A DNA stretch of 64,000 bases from an uncultured Granulosicoccaceae bacterium (GTDB lineage Bacteria > Pseudomonadota > Gammaproteobacteria > Granulosicoccales > Granulosicoccaceae), in NCBI GenBank assembly GCA_938035125.1, contig CALHNS010000041.1, forward strand, positions 1 through 64,000, read 5' to 3'. Below, piece by piece: positions 51,828 through 63,333 of the stretch. The position numbers and the translations under genes are program-made. How positions within the stretch are numbered: position 1 is the stretch's first letter; every line of letters begins with the position of its first letter. The notes under the pieces are model-generated. The model saw nothing but the letters and a program-made list of their open reading frames with translations. It did no database searches and had not been told where the DNA came from.

Positions 51828-52560
51828 AATTATCGCGCTATGGGCTGTGCCTCGTTCAACATCCACCGCCTTTGAATGGATGATGCGACAACGTGGCGAT
51901 TTAGATTGCTTACACGAACCCTTCGGAGAAGCTTGGTATCAAGGTGAGAATCCATTTTGGCATCGATTCAAAGAAGGCGAGAAAACCACAAAAGGGTTAA
52001 CGATAAAAAGTGTTTGGGATGACATTCAAAAGCGTGCAGAAATCGGCCCGGTGTTCCTAAAAGATTTCCCGCACTACATTAATCACATGTGGGATTCAGA
52101 ATTTCTATCACACTTTACCCACGCATTTCTTATTCGAGACCCTGCCAAAACGATTACATCGATTTACAACAAATGGCCCGATTTTAATGAAGGCGAAGTT
52201 GGTTTCCCTGAGCAGCGGGCATTGTTTGATTTGGTGTCAGCGTTAAGTGGTGAAACACCACCAGTCATCGATAGCGATGACTTACTCGAAAACCCACACG
52301 ATATGACTCGTCAATTTTGCGATGCTGTAGGAATCCCCTTTATGCCTGAGGCATTGCATTGGGAAGCCGGTGGCGATCCTTCAGAGCATAGTTGGTGGGA
52401 TGGTGGTTCGTTTCATGCGAATCTTGCCAATTCAACTGGGCTAACACCGCAAGTTCGACGTTATGTTGAATTAGACTCAACCCCAGAAAGAGTGCAACAG
52501 GTTCATCGACGAATGATGCCGCACTACGATAGATTGTTTAAACATCGAATAAAAAAGTAA
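51820..52560 (+). CDS. Sulfotransferase-fold protein
   Basis: A 246-residue P-loop protein. The 5'-phosphosulfate-binding motif is AVPRSTSTAFEWMMRQRG (residues 9-26), and the 3'-phosphate region is HAFLIRDPAKTITSIYNKWP (about 104-123). These are features of PAPS-dependent sulfotransferases, which move sulfate to alcohols, amines or carbohydrate. It overlaps the preceding gene by 8 bp, so it belongs to the catabolic operon, where a sulfotransferase is unexpected. It may be a related enzyme of other function. A terminator follows. Confidence 0.78.
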   Translation: MHKIIALWAVPRSTSTAFEWMMRQRGDLDCLHEPFGEAWYQGENPFWHRFKEGEKTTKGLTIKSVWDDIQKRAEIGPVFLKDFPHYINHMWDSEFLSHFTHAFLIRDPAKTITSIYNKWPDFNEGEVGFPEQRALFDLVSALSGETPPVIDSDDLLENPHDMTRQFCDAVGIPFMPEALHWEAGGDPSEHSWWDGGSFHANLANSTGLTPQVRRYVELDSTPERVQQVHRRMMPHYDRLFKHRIKK

Positions 52561-52627
52561 AGCGTACGCAAACTAACGAATACACCAATCATGGCATTTA
52601 GCGCTTTGCTTTACTCACCAATAAAAA

Positions 52628-52653
52628 GGCCGCCTTCAAACTGACAGGCGGCC
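52628..52653. terminator. Bidirectional terminator between the sulfotransferase gene and katG
   Basis: GGCCGCCT (52628-52635) pairs with AGGCGGCC (52646-52653), loop of 10. On the plus strand it is followed by CTATGGTTTTTACTT. On the minus strand it is followed by TTTTTAT, so it suits both convergent genes. Confidence 0.85.
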
Positions 52654-52683
52654 CTATGGTTTTTACTTAAGTAAATTTAAAAC

Positions 52684-54864
<2,181 letters not shown>

Positions 54865-54931
54865 CTAAATTCAGTCGTTTAATTATCAGTTTCGCTTAAT
54901 GCGAATATTAGGTTCTAAGGTGTTACTTTTT

Positions 54932-55372
54932 CTAAGAAACATTTTGACAAGACGGGCATACTCCCCAGTAGGTTACTTCCGCTTCATCAATGATGTAGCC
55001 ATGATCATGCTCTGCAATTAAGCACGGCGCTTCCCCAATAGCACAATCAATATCAATTAACGTATTGCATTGACGACACACCAAGTGATGATGATTATCT
55101 ACTCGATGTTCATATCGAGCGGGGGAACCTGCGGGCTGAATGCGCCGGATAATGCCATGCTCAGCCATAGCATTTAAGGCATCGTAAACGGCCTGTTTGG
55201 ATATGACACCCAATTCGTTTTTAACCACCTGAAGTATGTCATCGGCCATGGCATGAGGCGTTGCCTGCACAGCCTGATAGACGGCTAATCGCTGGGCAGT
55301 GACTTGCAAACCCGCACCACGCAGTGCTTCTCGCACATCTATTGGATCATGACTGATTTCAGACTCGCTCAT
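54932..55372 (-). CDS. furA: Fur-family peroxide-responsive regulator, FurA-like
   Basis: 146 residues from the ATG at 55372, chosen because a -10 box lies exactly 6 bp upstream; an ATG at 55387 lies inside the promoter. The winged helix (about 10-80) ends [36 protein letters not shown], and HHHLVCRQC and CPSC provide the metal sites. From memory it strongly resembles mycobacterial FurA (IQPSGSVARYESRV, DCAVGEAPCL, VIYWGLCPDC), the repressor of katG. Here too it precedes katG. It should sense peroxide by iron-dependent loss of DNA binding. Confidence 0.88.
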   Translation of the reverse strand: MSESEISHDPIDVREALRGAGLQVTAQRLAVYQAVQATPHAMADDILQVVKNELGVISKQAVYDALNAMAEHGIIRRIQPAGSPARYEHRVDNHHHLVCRQCNTLIDIDCAIGEAPCLIAEHDHGYIIDEAEVTYWGVCPSCQNVS

Positions 55373-55378
55373 GAAATC

Positions 55379-55414
55379 ACAATACATCCAATTCTTTACT
55401 CTGTCAAGAATTGG
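55379..55414 (-). promoter_or_regulatory. furA promoter with overlapping operator; leaderless start predicted
   Basis: On the minus strand TTGACA (55407-55402) and TATTGT (55384-55379) are spaced exactly 17 bp. Six bases then separate TATTGT from the ATG at 55372, so +1 would fall on the A of the start codon. A 9-bp perfect inverted repeat, CCAATTCTT (55388-55396) and AAGAATTGG (55406-55414), covers the -35 to spacer region and is the likely FurA operator. Confidence 0.7.
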
Positions 55415-55476
55415 AGCATTTCACCAACGTAACCTATTGGCGACACCCAAAGGATGCCGCTTTCACTTAAGTAAGG

Positions 55477-58197
55477 TTAAGCATCCCCATCCAACACATC
55501 ATCTTCGTTGCGATCGATGCTAAACAATGTGCCGGAACCCGGTGGCACGCACGTAAAGGTAATCAGTGCTTCATCCGAATTCACTTTTTCAAGTAATGCA
55601 TCCAATGAAACACGCTCACCGGATCGATCACTTTGAAAGGACGCAGCCTCATCCATAAAAAATCCACGCGCTTCACCATCAACAACACCTTGTGCTATCA
55701 AATCGCACTCCGCTCGCGGCTCAGTAACGATCGCACGTTCTGTTAATAAGGTAAGTCGATTGCGACTGTCCTCACCATAACCTGCAGATAGAGTGACTTG
55801 TTGGCCCACAATAGGTGCTAATTCGCTGTCACTAGCCATAACAAAGTCAACCACATTCGCTATACGTGCGTTGTTTTCAGTTTCATTATTTGAAAATCGA
55901 AAGACATCACCTTTGAAAAAATTTAATAACGTATCCATGTTGCCATCGTGCATAAAACCAAAGCCACGAATTTGATCGCCAAATAATTCATCAGTAGAAG
56001 AAAAAATTCCAGAATTTCCGAACTTACCTACCTTTTGATACATATTTCTAATATGAGGCACTTTGAACTCTTGCGATATGGAAGCACCCTCAATACTGCT
56101 ACCCCCTGAGGTGCCAAAATGCCCCGCTAACGGATCAATGGTGTGGCAAGTATTGCAATTAAAAGCAAGGCCAGTCGTTATTTGGTTAAAGTAAATATCT
56201 TCTCCAACGCTTTGTGATGCCGTCAGTGAATTGTTCAACGATCGAATGGGATTGGGCGGATAGCTCAGCTCTAGTGCGTATTCAGCGAATAAATCCATAT
56301 CGCTCGCACTAATTTCACTGGAACGACCCAGTAAACCAACAAACGCTTCGTTAAATTCTTTGAACGCGGCTATTTCAATAGATTCTCCCACAGCCCGATC
56401 TGCACCAGTTCGATCCCCTCGCCAATGCATCGGCCCTGCGTGTTGCATCCCGCGCAAACTCTGTGTGGCCATAGGCCCTTTCATGGGATGAAAGGTAGGG
56501 GCTTGATTGGGTGTTAAAAATAAGTTTACGAACTGATTAGGGTTATCGGATACTTCAGCATCGGGGTTACCTAAATCCCACGCTAATTGATCGGTATCAC
56601 CGAAAATATGACAACTACCGCATGACATATCACCATATCGGGATAACTCTTCAGCGTTATACAAAAACGGCCTACCCTCAACGACATGAGTGGGCTCTGG
56701 ATTTAACATACTGATCGAAGATGTTTCTTCTAATGTGCTCGTATTAACCACCGACACACTGTTATCAAACCGTGTTAACACGTAGGCGCGATTGCGCGAT
56801 TCATCAAGAACGACACCAGTTGGGCCCTCACCTGACAACTCTACCGTACTACTCACTTGGAACGCATCAGAGCCCAAAGCGTTAGCATCGTATACAAACA
56901 GTTTTCCAGAGCCAAACCCTGCTACAAATAATTCACTACCATCAGAACTAATATCCATACCCATGGGCTGAGAAATAGACAATGCCCTTACTTCGTCGCT
57001 GCCTGTAGCTATATTTCGATTTATGTGTGTATTTAGATCTTGTGCAGAAACTGTTGATTGATTAATGACCGATACCCGATTACGAATAAAATCACCGTTA
57101 ACACTGTTGCCAGCAATGCCAGGGCCTTCAAATCGATTAACATTCAACGCTTCGGTATTAGACACATACAAAGCGCCTGAAATAGGGTTAACGGCCATAT
57201 TAAATAGCGTGGTTCCAACGCCTGTATACCGGTTCAACACATCAGGTGTTGCGTTTGCACTAATTTCGAATACATCATAATCTGGCAATGTGAAAGGCAC
57301 TAAGTCGTTGTAAGGCCTATCCACTAAATCAGTTGATGCGCCTGTTTCATCTACCCAGTCCATACCGTTGAATTGAACAATGAGCCCAGTGTCGGGTTGC
57401 GTTACCCCATCAGCGCTTTGCACAGGGCCAGATTTTTGCAAACCGTTCTCACCAATCACTGTGCTGCGATTACCTGAATTCATCACAGCGACATAAACAG
57501 AGCGGTTGTCAGCGCTAACAGCCAATGCTCTTGCGGTGTCACCGAACATGGATATCACACTAGTGGGATCACCGCCTAAGGAGGTGCCGGTATTGGTTGC
57601 ATCGAATACCCAAACATCGGTTCGTCCAACACTTGGGGTGTTAAGTTCAGCATCTATGGGCTGATCATCCGGGCCATTTTGACCGCGATGCGCTGTGGTT
57701 ATGTACGCGTAACGATTATCGACTCCAGCAAAAACAATGTCGCGCGGTTCATCACCCACCAACAACGTTTTCACAACAACCGCTGGGCTCTGTGATAAAT
57801 CCACCACACTGATGCTGTCGGATAAATGATTAACCACCCAAGCTTCGGTATCGCTTCGAAACGACACCGCAACCGGTTCTAATCCAACAGGCACACTGGA
57901 TACCGCATTTAACCCAGTATCGTTAATGTTGAAAATTTCTAAAACACCAGCAGGTGTATTAACAGCCAGCAATTGCTGAGCGCTAGGCGATAATGCCAAC
58001 GGTCGTACTTGACCCGAATCGAACGTAACAAAGCCCGATTCGTTGTTATTGATATTACCAACAGATGCGGTTGAGTCTGTTCCAACATTGGCAGCTGAAT
58101 CGGAAGGCGAATCCGCATCAGATCCTGATTCAGCCGAGCAAGCAGTTAATAGCGTAACTATGGCGCAGACAAGAAATTGTCGTGTAAGCACTCGCAT
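55477..58197 (-). CDS. Lipoprotein with YVTN beta-propeller and dihaem cytochrome-c-peroxidase-like domain
   Basis: 906 residues from the ATG at 58197, which gives a lipoprotein signal MRVLTRQFLVCAIVTLLTAC. The mature part has a YVTN-type seven-bladed propeller (about 50-500: NDTGLNAVSSVPVG, SDSISVVDLSQSPAVVVKTLLVGDEPRDIVF). A C-terminal cytochrome domain has two CxxCH sites, CGSCH near residue 530 and CNTCH near 690, plus FGFMHDGNMDTLLNFFKGDVF, as in the MauG/CcpA-like region. It is probably an outer-membrane or periplasmic electron-transfer or oxidase protein. It stands alone; its partner and substrate are unknown. Confidence 0.85.
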   Translation of the reverse strand: MRVLTRQFLVCAIVTLLTACSAESGSDADSPSDSAANVGTDSTASVGNINNNESGFVTFDSGQVRPLALSPSAQQLLAVNTPAGVLEIFNINDTGLNAVSSVPVGLEPVAVSFRSDTEAWVVNHLSDSISVVDLSQSPAVVVKTLLVGDEPRDIVFAGVDNRYAYITTAHRGQNGPDDQPIDAELNTPSVGRTDVWVFDATNTGTSLGGDPTSVISMFGDTARALAVSADNRSVYVAVMNSGNRSTVIGENGLQKSGPVQSADGVTQPDTGLIVQFNGMDWVDETGASTDLVDRPYNDLVPFTLPDYDVFEISANATPDVLNRYTGVGTTLFNMAVNPISGALYVSNTEALNVNRFEGPGIAGNSVNGDFIRNRVSVINQSTVSAQDLNTHINRNIATGSDEVRALSISQPMGMDISSDGSELFVAGFGSGKLFVYDANALGSDAFQVSSTVELSGEGPTGVVLDESRNRAYVLTRFDNSVSVVNTSTLEETSSISMLNPEPTHVVEGRPFLYNAEELSRYGDMSCGSCHIFGDTDQLAWDLGNPDAEVSDNPNQFVNLFLTPNQAPTFHPMKGPMATQSLRGMQHAGPMHWRGDRTGADRAVGESIEIAAFKEFNEAFVGLLGRSSEISASDMDLFAEYALELSYPPNPIRSLNNSLTASQSVGEDIYFNQITTGLAFNCNTCHTIDPLAGHFGTSGGSSIEGASISQEFKVPHIRNMYQKVGKFGNSGIFSSTDELFGDQIRGFGFMHDGNMDTLLNFFKGDVFRFSNNETENNARIANVVDFVMASDSELAPIVGQQVTLSAGYGEDSRNRLTLLTERAIVTEPRAECDLIAQGVVDGEARGFFMDEAASFQSDRSGERVSLDALLEKVNSDEALITFTCVPPGSGTLFSIDRNEDDVLDGDA

Positions 58198-58347
58198 CGT
58201 TGAATCCCAAAGTATCGTAAACAACTTAATTATATGGGCATCTACCGTTTACGCAGGGCTTTGTTACACATTGATGCATCTTAGCTCTAAAAAAGTGCTA
58301 AAGCTCGACTAGAAAAGCGGCTACACATCACACCTTTGGGTAATAAG

Positions 58348-59886
58348 CTAGGCTAACAGAATCTTATGTTGTGCTCGAATTTTTTTATCCGCCTCAAGAC
58401 TTAAATGATCGGGATGATGCTCCGCTAATATTCGGCGCACCTTTTCGTTAGCACGTTGCCACATATCGGTTGCTCCTTGCTCCTCCCAAACAGCTGGTTG
58501 CTGCCTATCGCTTAAATCACTAGGCCAAAAGTAATCTCTCTGCATAGCAGCCATGGTGTGCTGTGAACCTAAGAAGTGTCCTTCGCCGTATACCGCCTCT
58601 TCAATAGCAGAAAAGCCTAGGGTTTCTTCATTAACTTCAATTCCGCGTAGCACTCGATACACTTGAGATAGCATTTCATCATCAATAAGCATCGCTTCAA
58701 ATGAGGCACCCAATAAACTGGCCATCATTGCGCTCGATTCGTACACCATATTACAACCCGATAAACCTACACCCAGTGATGACATTGCTTTTTCGATTCC
58801 CATCTGCGCATCGACCGCCTTCGCATCGCTCATACTGGAAGCGGCACCCGAAGGCAAACCTAACCAGTTCGAGAGCTGGGCAGATGCAGCGTTTAGCAAC
58901 GTGATTTCTCCCCCACTGCCACTGAAAGAGCCAGTGCGTAAATCAATGACAAACGGCCAATTTGAAAATATCATCGGGTAACCGGGCTTAAACACATTGA
59001 CCATCACAAGGGCTGCAAGGGTTTCTGCCAAGGTGGCCGCTAACATTCCAGCGATGGTGGCAGGTGATGTGGCACCGGATTGCGCGGCAATAATATTATT
59101 CAACGGCATATTGTGTTCAATTGCAGCCATCGCCACTTCAAACGCATCTTCACCGTATCGAAGCGGTGAAATCACTGGGCTGATGTGTGCTTTTAAGCAA
59201 GGCCTTTGTCGAAATTTACCTTCCCCACCCATTGCGGTATCGAACATATTCACGATCGGGTCGACCGTGCTACCGAATGTAAAGCTTGTGCCGACCGGCT
59301 TATCCGTGCCTTTAATCAAAGCGTAAGCGGTATTTATATCTAAATCATGAATATCTGGTACATCGGTAGCGACACAACATCGAGTGAACCAACTGACGTT
59401 ATTTAATGAATCGGCTAAACGCGTAAAGTCATACAAATCTTTTAAGGTGGCAGAGCGATACCGATGTGTATCAATATCTAATGTTTGAACTGCAGCCCCG
59501 CCGGTTCCAAAATAAACTTTGTCACCGCCAACTTCAATATCGTGTTTCGGGTTTCGACCATAAAACATGAATTGCTTGCACGCTTTGTCGATAATGCCTT
59601 CCACCATTGACTTCGGGTAACACAATCGCCCAGCTTTATTCAACTGCGCTCCTTTGTTTAAGGCTTGCTCAACCAATTCAGGTGGAGATTCGCCCATGCC
59701 TATGTCTGATAATATTTTTAGCGCGGTGCCGTATATATCCTGAATATTCGATTCAGTAAGAGGCTTGTATTGCCCACCTGAGGGGCCTGGCGGGCAAGGG
59801 TTGATTTCTGGTGCTTTCGCCCGCTTTTCGTGCATGGCTTGCCGTGCACTTACTTTACTGCGTTTGCGAATTCTCTTAGCTTCCAC
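58348..59886 (-). CDS. MttB-family methyltransferase-like protein, second copy
   Basis: A 512-residue non-pyrrolysine MttB homologue. It starts at a GTG that abuts the upstream stop (TAA-GTG), so coupling is tight; a start near residue 18 (MHEKRAKAPEIN) is also possible. Family features include LTESNIQDIYGTALKILSDIGMG, FGTGGAAVQTLDI, GSTVDPIVNMFDTAMGG, and GEGHFLGSQHTMAAMQRDYFWPS near the end. It follows the DMGDH-like gene without a gap, so it should act on a methylated amine in the same pathway. No corrinoid protein or reductive activase gene is in the window. Confidence 0.88.
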   Translation of the reverse strand: MEAKRIRKRSKVSARQAMHEKRAKAPEINPCPPGPSGGQYKPLTESNIQDIYGTALKILSDIGMGESPPELVEQALNKGAQLNKAGRLCYPKSMVEGIIDKACKQFMFYGRNPKHDIEVGGDKVYFGTGGAAVQTLDIDTHRYRSATLKDLYDFTRLADSLNNVSWFTRCCVATDVPDIHDLDINTAYALIKGTDKPVGTSFTFGSTVDPIVNMFDTAMGGEGKFRQRPCLKAHISPVISPLRYGEDAFEVAMAAIEHNMPLNNIIAAQSGATSPATIAGMLAATLAETLAALVMVNVFKPGYPMIFSNWPFVIDLRTGSFSGSGGEITLLNAASAQLSNWLGLPSGAASSMSDAKAVDAQMGIEKAMSSLGVGLSGCNMVYESSAMMASLLGASFEAMLIDDEMLSQVYRVLRGIEVNEETLGFSAIEEAVYGEGHFLGSQHTMAAMQRDYFWPSDLSDRQQPAVWEEQGATDMWQRANEKVRRILAEHHPDHLSLEADKKIRAQHKILLA

Positions 59887-62319
59887 TTACGATCTCACTA
59901 AATCGTTTTCAGGGTCATATAAGCATTCTTCGCACACGGTGGCAGTGTAGAACTCACCTAAAATTCTTACCGACAGTGTTGACCCTATGCTGGCAAATTC
60001 GGGTTTAACAAACGCATAAGCTAGGTTCTTTTTTATTCGAAACCCATAACCGCCCGATGTGACTGTGCCAATTAACTCATCATCAGAATATAGAGAATCA
60101 CCAGAGTGTGCAGCACTGGTTTCACAATCCACCGTCATCACAACAAACTCGCGTTCGTTGCCACGATCCATTTCATTAAGTAACGCTTTCTTACCGATAA
60201 AGTTAGGCTTATTTACATCAAAAAAACGTTGTAAACCTGATTCTACAGGGTTTCGTTCATAGATAAGATCAGCCTTCCAATGACGATAACCTTTTTCCAA
60301 ACGCATAGATTCTGTGGCGTACAAACCGAATTTTGACAATCCAAATTCTTTACCCGCCTCATTTAAAAGTTGCCAAACTAAATACAATCGCTCATTCGGA
60401 ATATGTAACTCATAGGCCAACTCACCAGAAAAACTTACGCTCATGGCCGTAACAGAGGCATGACCTAATGTCATCTCTTTCACACTCATCCACGGGAATG
60501 CATCCTTCGACCAATCACAACGTGGGGATAAAGATTGCAGTAGCTCTCTAGATTTTGGCCCTGCCACGACAAGTATAGTGTGACTACCAACCAATTCAGT
60601 TAATGACACGGTATCGGGCTTAAAGCGATTTAACCAATCTTTATCATGCCACTCAGCGGCTGCCGCTGAGCCATACCAATAATGTTCTTCACCGAGTTTT
60701 GCAATAGTTGCCTCACTTAACACATGGCCACTTTCATTAAGTAAGTAACACAAACCGACTTTACCAACCTTCTTAGGCAACTTGCCGCATATCATCGAAT
60801 CTAAAAAGTCCGATGAACCTTCACCTTTAATTTCATAACGATTAAAACCCGATACTTCCATTACACCTACATTTTTCGTTAATGCCAGCACCTCTTTTTC
60901 AACCACAGCTTGTGTATCGGTGAAACGGTAACTGTGTTCATCAACAAACTCAGGATTATCCTCAGGTTTAAAGCACAGAACACGCTCCCAACCGTTAACC
61001 ACACCCCACACGGCATTCAATCCATCCAAAACAGGATATAACGGCGTGGTTCGCGCTAATCGCGCTGCCGGGCGATGCTCGTGCGGCATGTGATAGTGAA
61101 ATTCATTTTGATAATCTTCTATGGCTTTCAAACACGTATGTTCTGTATTGGCGTACTGCGTAAATCGTCTTGGATCAAGACACCAAGCATCCCATTCACA
61201 CTCTCCGTGCACGATGAGTTCTGCCAATATTTTTCCATGCCCACCGCCTTCACCAATACCTGCACGCAGCCCAATGATGCAGTAGGCGTTTTCTACATCA
61301 GGGATCTGCCCAACCAACGGCAAGCCATCAATGGTGTACGTGATGGGCCCATTAACCACCGTATGTATTCCTGCCTCTTGTAACGCAGGCATTCGATTGA
61401 ATATATGCTCCATGTTATCCAAGCACCGATCTAAATCAGATGGGCAAAGATCTTTGGTGAAATTCGGATCGATACCGTCCATGCCGAAGGTTTTACAGCC
61501 CTGCTCGTACACACCCACCAACAATCCTTTCTTTTCTTGGCGACTGTAAAAATCATCACCAGGATCTCGTATAACAGGTACTTGAAAATCTAACGCTTCT
61601 AATTCAGGTAAGGTGTCGGTGAGAAAATACATATGCTCCATCGATGTAACAGGATGTTCCACACCCAACATGTTGCCCACCTCGTTAACCCGATAACCGC
61701 TAGCATTCACCACCTTCTCGCAAGTGATGTCACCATTCTTGGTATGCACAACGAATTCACCGTTCGGCTTACGAGTGATATTTTCTACAGGGTTAAATCG
61801 ATACACATCGGCGCCTGCCTCCCTGGCCTTTCTTGCAAGCGCAAAGGTAATACCCGATGGATCGATATAACCATCTAATGGATCCCACCAAGCACCTAGT
61901 ATATTTTCAGTATCAAGTAACGGGTGACGGCGTCCAGCCTCAGCTCCATCTATGACTTCCATATCGATACCCATGCCATGCGCCATGCCAACGTGGTAGC
62001 GATAGATATCTAAATGATCTTTTGTGTAAGCCGTTCGCATGCCACCTGTGATGTGATAATCGATAGGATGGTCAGGGTCAGCAGCAAGCTCTTGGTATAA
62101 ATTGATGCTATGCCGCTTCAAGCCAAACATTGTTTGATTGCCACCAAACTGAGTAACTTGCGCAGCAGCATGCCAAGTAGAGCCTGAAGTCAATTCATCA
62201 CGCTCTACCAAAACAACATCTGTCCAGCCTTCCTGAGTTAGGTGATAGAGCGTGGAGCAACCCGCAATTCCACCACCAATAACCACTACCCGTGCGTAAG
62301 GTTTTACTGCAGCACTCAT
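59887..62319 (-). CDS. Dimethylglycine/sarcosine dehydrogenase-like FAD protein with GcvT domain
   Basis: An 810-residue flavoprotein. The FAD motif VVVIGGGIAGCSTLYHL is at about 11-27, followed by LTSGSTWHAA, whose His is the covalent flavin site in the dimethylglycine dehydrogenase group. A DAO-type domain runs to about 390, and a GcvT aminomethyltransferase-like domain follows (about 430-790: GVMEVSGFNRYEIKGEGSSDFLD, YELHIPNERLYLVWQLL, ESMRLEKGYRHWKADL). The group removes N-methyl groups, passing the C1 unit to tetrahydrofolate. It is between a glyoxalase-like gene and the MttB gene, all on one strand, which suggests stepwise demethylation of a betaine-like compound. Confidence 0.9.
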   Translation of the reverse strand: MSAAVKPYARVVVIGGGIAGCSTLYHLTQEGWTDVVLVERDELTSGSTWHAAAQVTQFGGNQTMFGLKRHSINLYQELAADPDHPIDYHITGGMRTAYTKDHLDIYRYHVGMAHGMGIDMEVIDGAEAGRRHPLLDTENILGAWWDPLDGYIDPSGITFALARKAREAGADVYRFNPVENITRKPNGEFVVHTKNGDITCEKVVNASGYRVNEVGNMLGVEHPVTSMEHMYFLTDTLPELEALDFQVPVIRDPGDDFYSRQEKKGLLVGVYEQGCKTFGMDGIDPNFTKDLCPSDLDRCLDNMEHIFNRMPALQEAGIHTVVNGPITYTIDGLPLVGQIPDVENAYCIIGLRAGIGEGGGHGKILAELIVHGECEWDAWCLDPRRFTQYANTEHTCLKAIEDYQNEFHYHMPHEHRPAARLARTTPLYPVLDGLNAVWGVVNGWERVLCFKPEDNPEFVDEHSYRFTDTQAVVEKEVLALTKNVGVMEVSGFNRYEIKGEGSSDFLDSMICGKLPKKVGKVGLCYLLNESGHVLSEATIAKLGEEHYWYGSAAAAEWHDKDWLNRFKPDTVSLTELVGSHTILVVAGPKSRELLQSLSPRCDWSKDAFPWMSVKEMTLGHASVTAMSVSFSGELAYELHIPNERLYLVWQLLNEAGKEFGLSKFGLYATESMRLEKGYRHWKADLIYERNPVESGLQRFFDVNKPNFIGKKALLNEMDRGNEREFVVMTVDCETSAAHSGDSLYSDDELIGTVTSGGYGFRIKKNLAYAFVKPEFASIGSTLSVRILGEFYTATVCEECLYDPENDLVRS

Positions 62320-62454
62320 TTAACGAACCGCCTGTATCTCATGTTTTCGGATGCATTTTCAGCCGTATTGAAACACAGAAAGTCTTGGAAATATAGCCAA
62401 AGGGCGCGAAACGATAACTTACTCTGAAATGGCAAATTACTGCTTCAGCACCAG

Positions 62455-63333
62455 TTAGTTAAAAAATCGGAATGTGGTATTGGCGGTTTGTTCGGGAGCA
62501 CCCAAGACATACCCATTGGGCATTTCTTGGTACAAAAATTCGCCTTCTTTTATAAATTTTAGCAATTCTTTAGGTTCAGACATAATAAAGTCCATTCCGG
62601 CAACGAAAGGCAATGTTTCACCAACCATTGCCTCTGGCAATGGCCCTACGGTGCGTTGAAATTCATCCGCATTCAAAACCCTTAACACACCATTCGCGGT
62701 TTGACACTGAAAGCCACCAGAGAGGGATTCACATTGTGCATACACCGCAGAAAATCGTTTTTTTAGCATATCGTGGTGAGTGTCATCTGACACCACATTA
62801 ACCCCACAAATACCTGTTACTTGGTTCGGATGCTTTAACCATTCGGGCACATAAATAAGCTCTGGGCGATGCTGTTGACAGAGAAAAAAAGACAGCCTTG
62901 GGAAATTTTCATCCGGTAGCAAAGCAAGCGTTGTTTTCGTTAAATCAGTGGATCCATCTGGCAGAGTTACCTTGCGGCCAAACTCCAACTTGCCGGCCAA
63001 ATTAAAACCTGCCTTGATGGCACGTTCGGCATCTGCATCACTGTTTGTGCTGTGTAAGGCGGTTAATGCAACACCTTCTCTTTGCTGCAAATGCTGGTAC
63101 ACATGGCGACCAAAGTGAAAATCACCCGCCGGAACTTCGTCTATTAACGCGGCATCGTATATGCCCATAATTTCAAGCAAACAGCCATCAAACATCGCAA
63201 GGCTGGTGCTGGTCCCCCAAGGATGCTTACCAATGGCTGTCATGTTAAAGCCAAGTGATATCAAACGCGCACGCAGCTGCTCTATGTTATGAGTTGCCAC
63301 CAAGGGGTGGTCCATACCAAAGGATGCATTCAT
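62455..63333 (-). CDS. Glyoxalase-like (VOC) domain protein
   Basis: A 292-residue protein with two vicinal-oxygen-chelate-like repeats: MDHPLVATHNIEQLRARLISLGFNMT and SLAMFDGCLLEIMGIYD in the first, HPNQVTGICGVNVVSDDTHHDMLKKRFSAVYAQ in the second. It matches the Glyoxalase_3-like group by pattern. The fold binds a metal and serves dioxygenases or isomerases; no reaction can be assigned. It overlaps the ALDH gene by 4 bp and is 135 bp before the DMGDH-like gene on the same strand. Confidence 0.75.
   Translation of the reverse strand: MNASFGMDHPLVATHNIEQLRARLISLGFNMTAIGKHPWGTSTSLAMFDGCLLEIMGIYDAALIDEVPAGDFHFGRHVYQHLQQREGVALTALHSTNSDADAERAIKAGFNLAGKLEFGRKVTLPDGSTDLTKTTLALLPDENFPRLSFFLCQQHRPELIYVPEWLKHPNQVTGICGVNVVSDDTHHDMLKKRFSAVYAQCESLSGGFQCQTANGVLRVLNADEFQRTVGPLPEAMVGETLPFVAGMDFIMSEPKELLKFIKEGEFLYQEMPNGYVLGAPEQTANTTFRFFN

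Noticed and set aside
59765-59950. Small gene between MttB and DMGDH
   Set aside because: The two genes abut directly, and this is an antisense frame.
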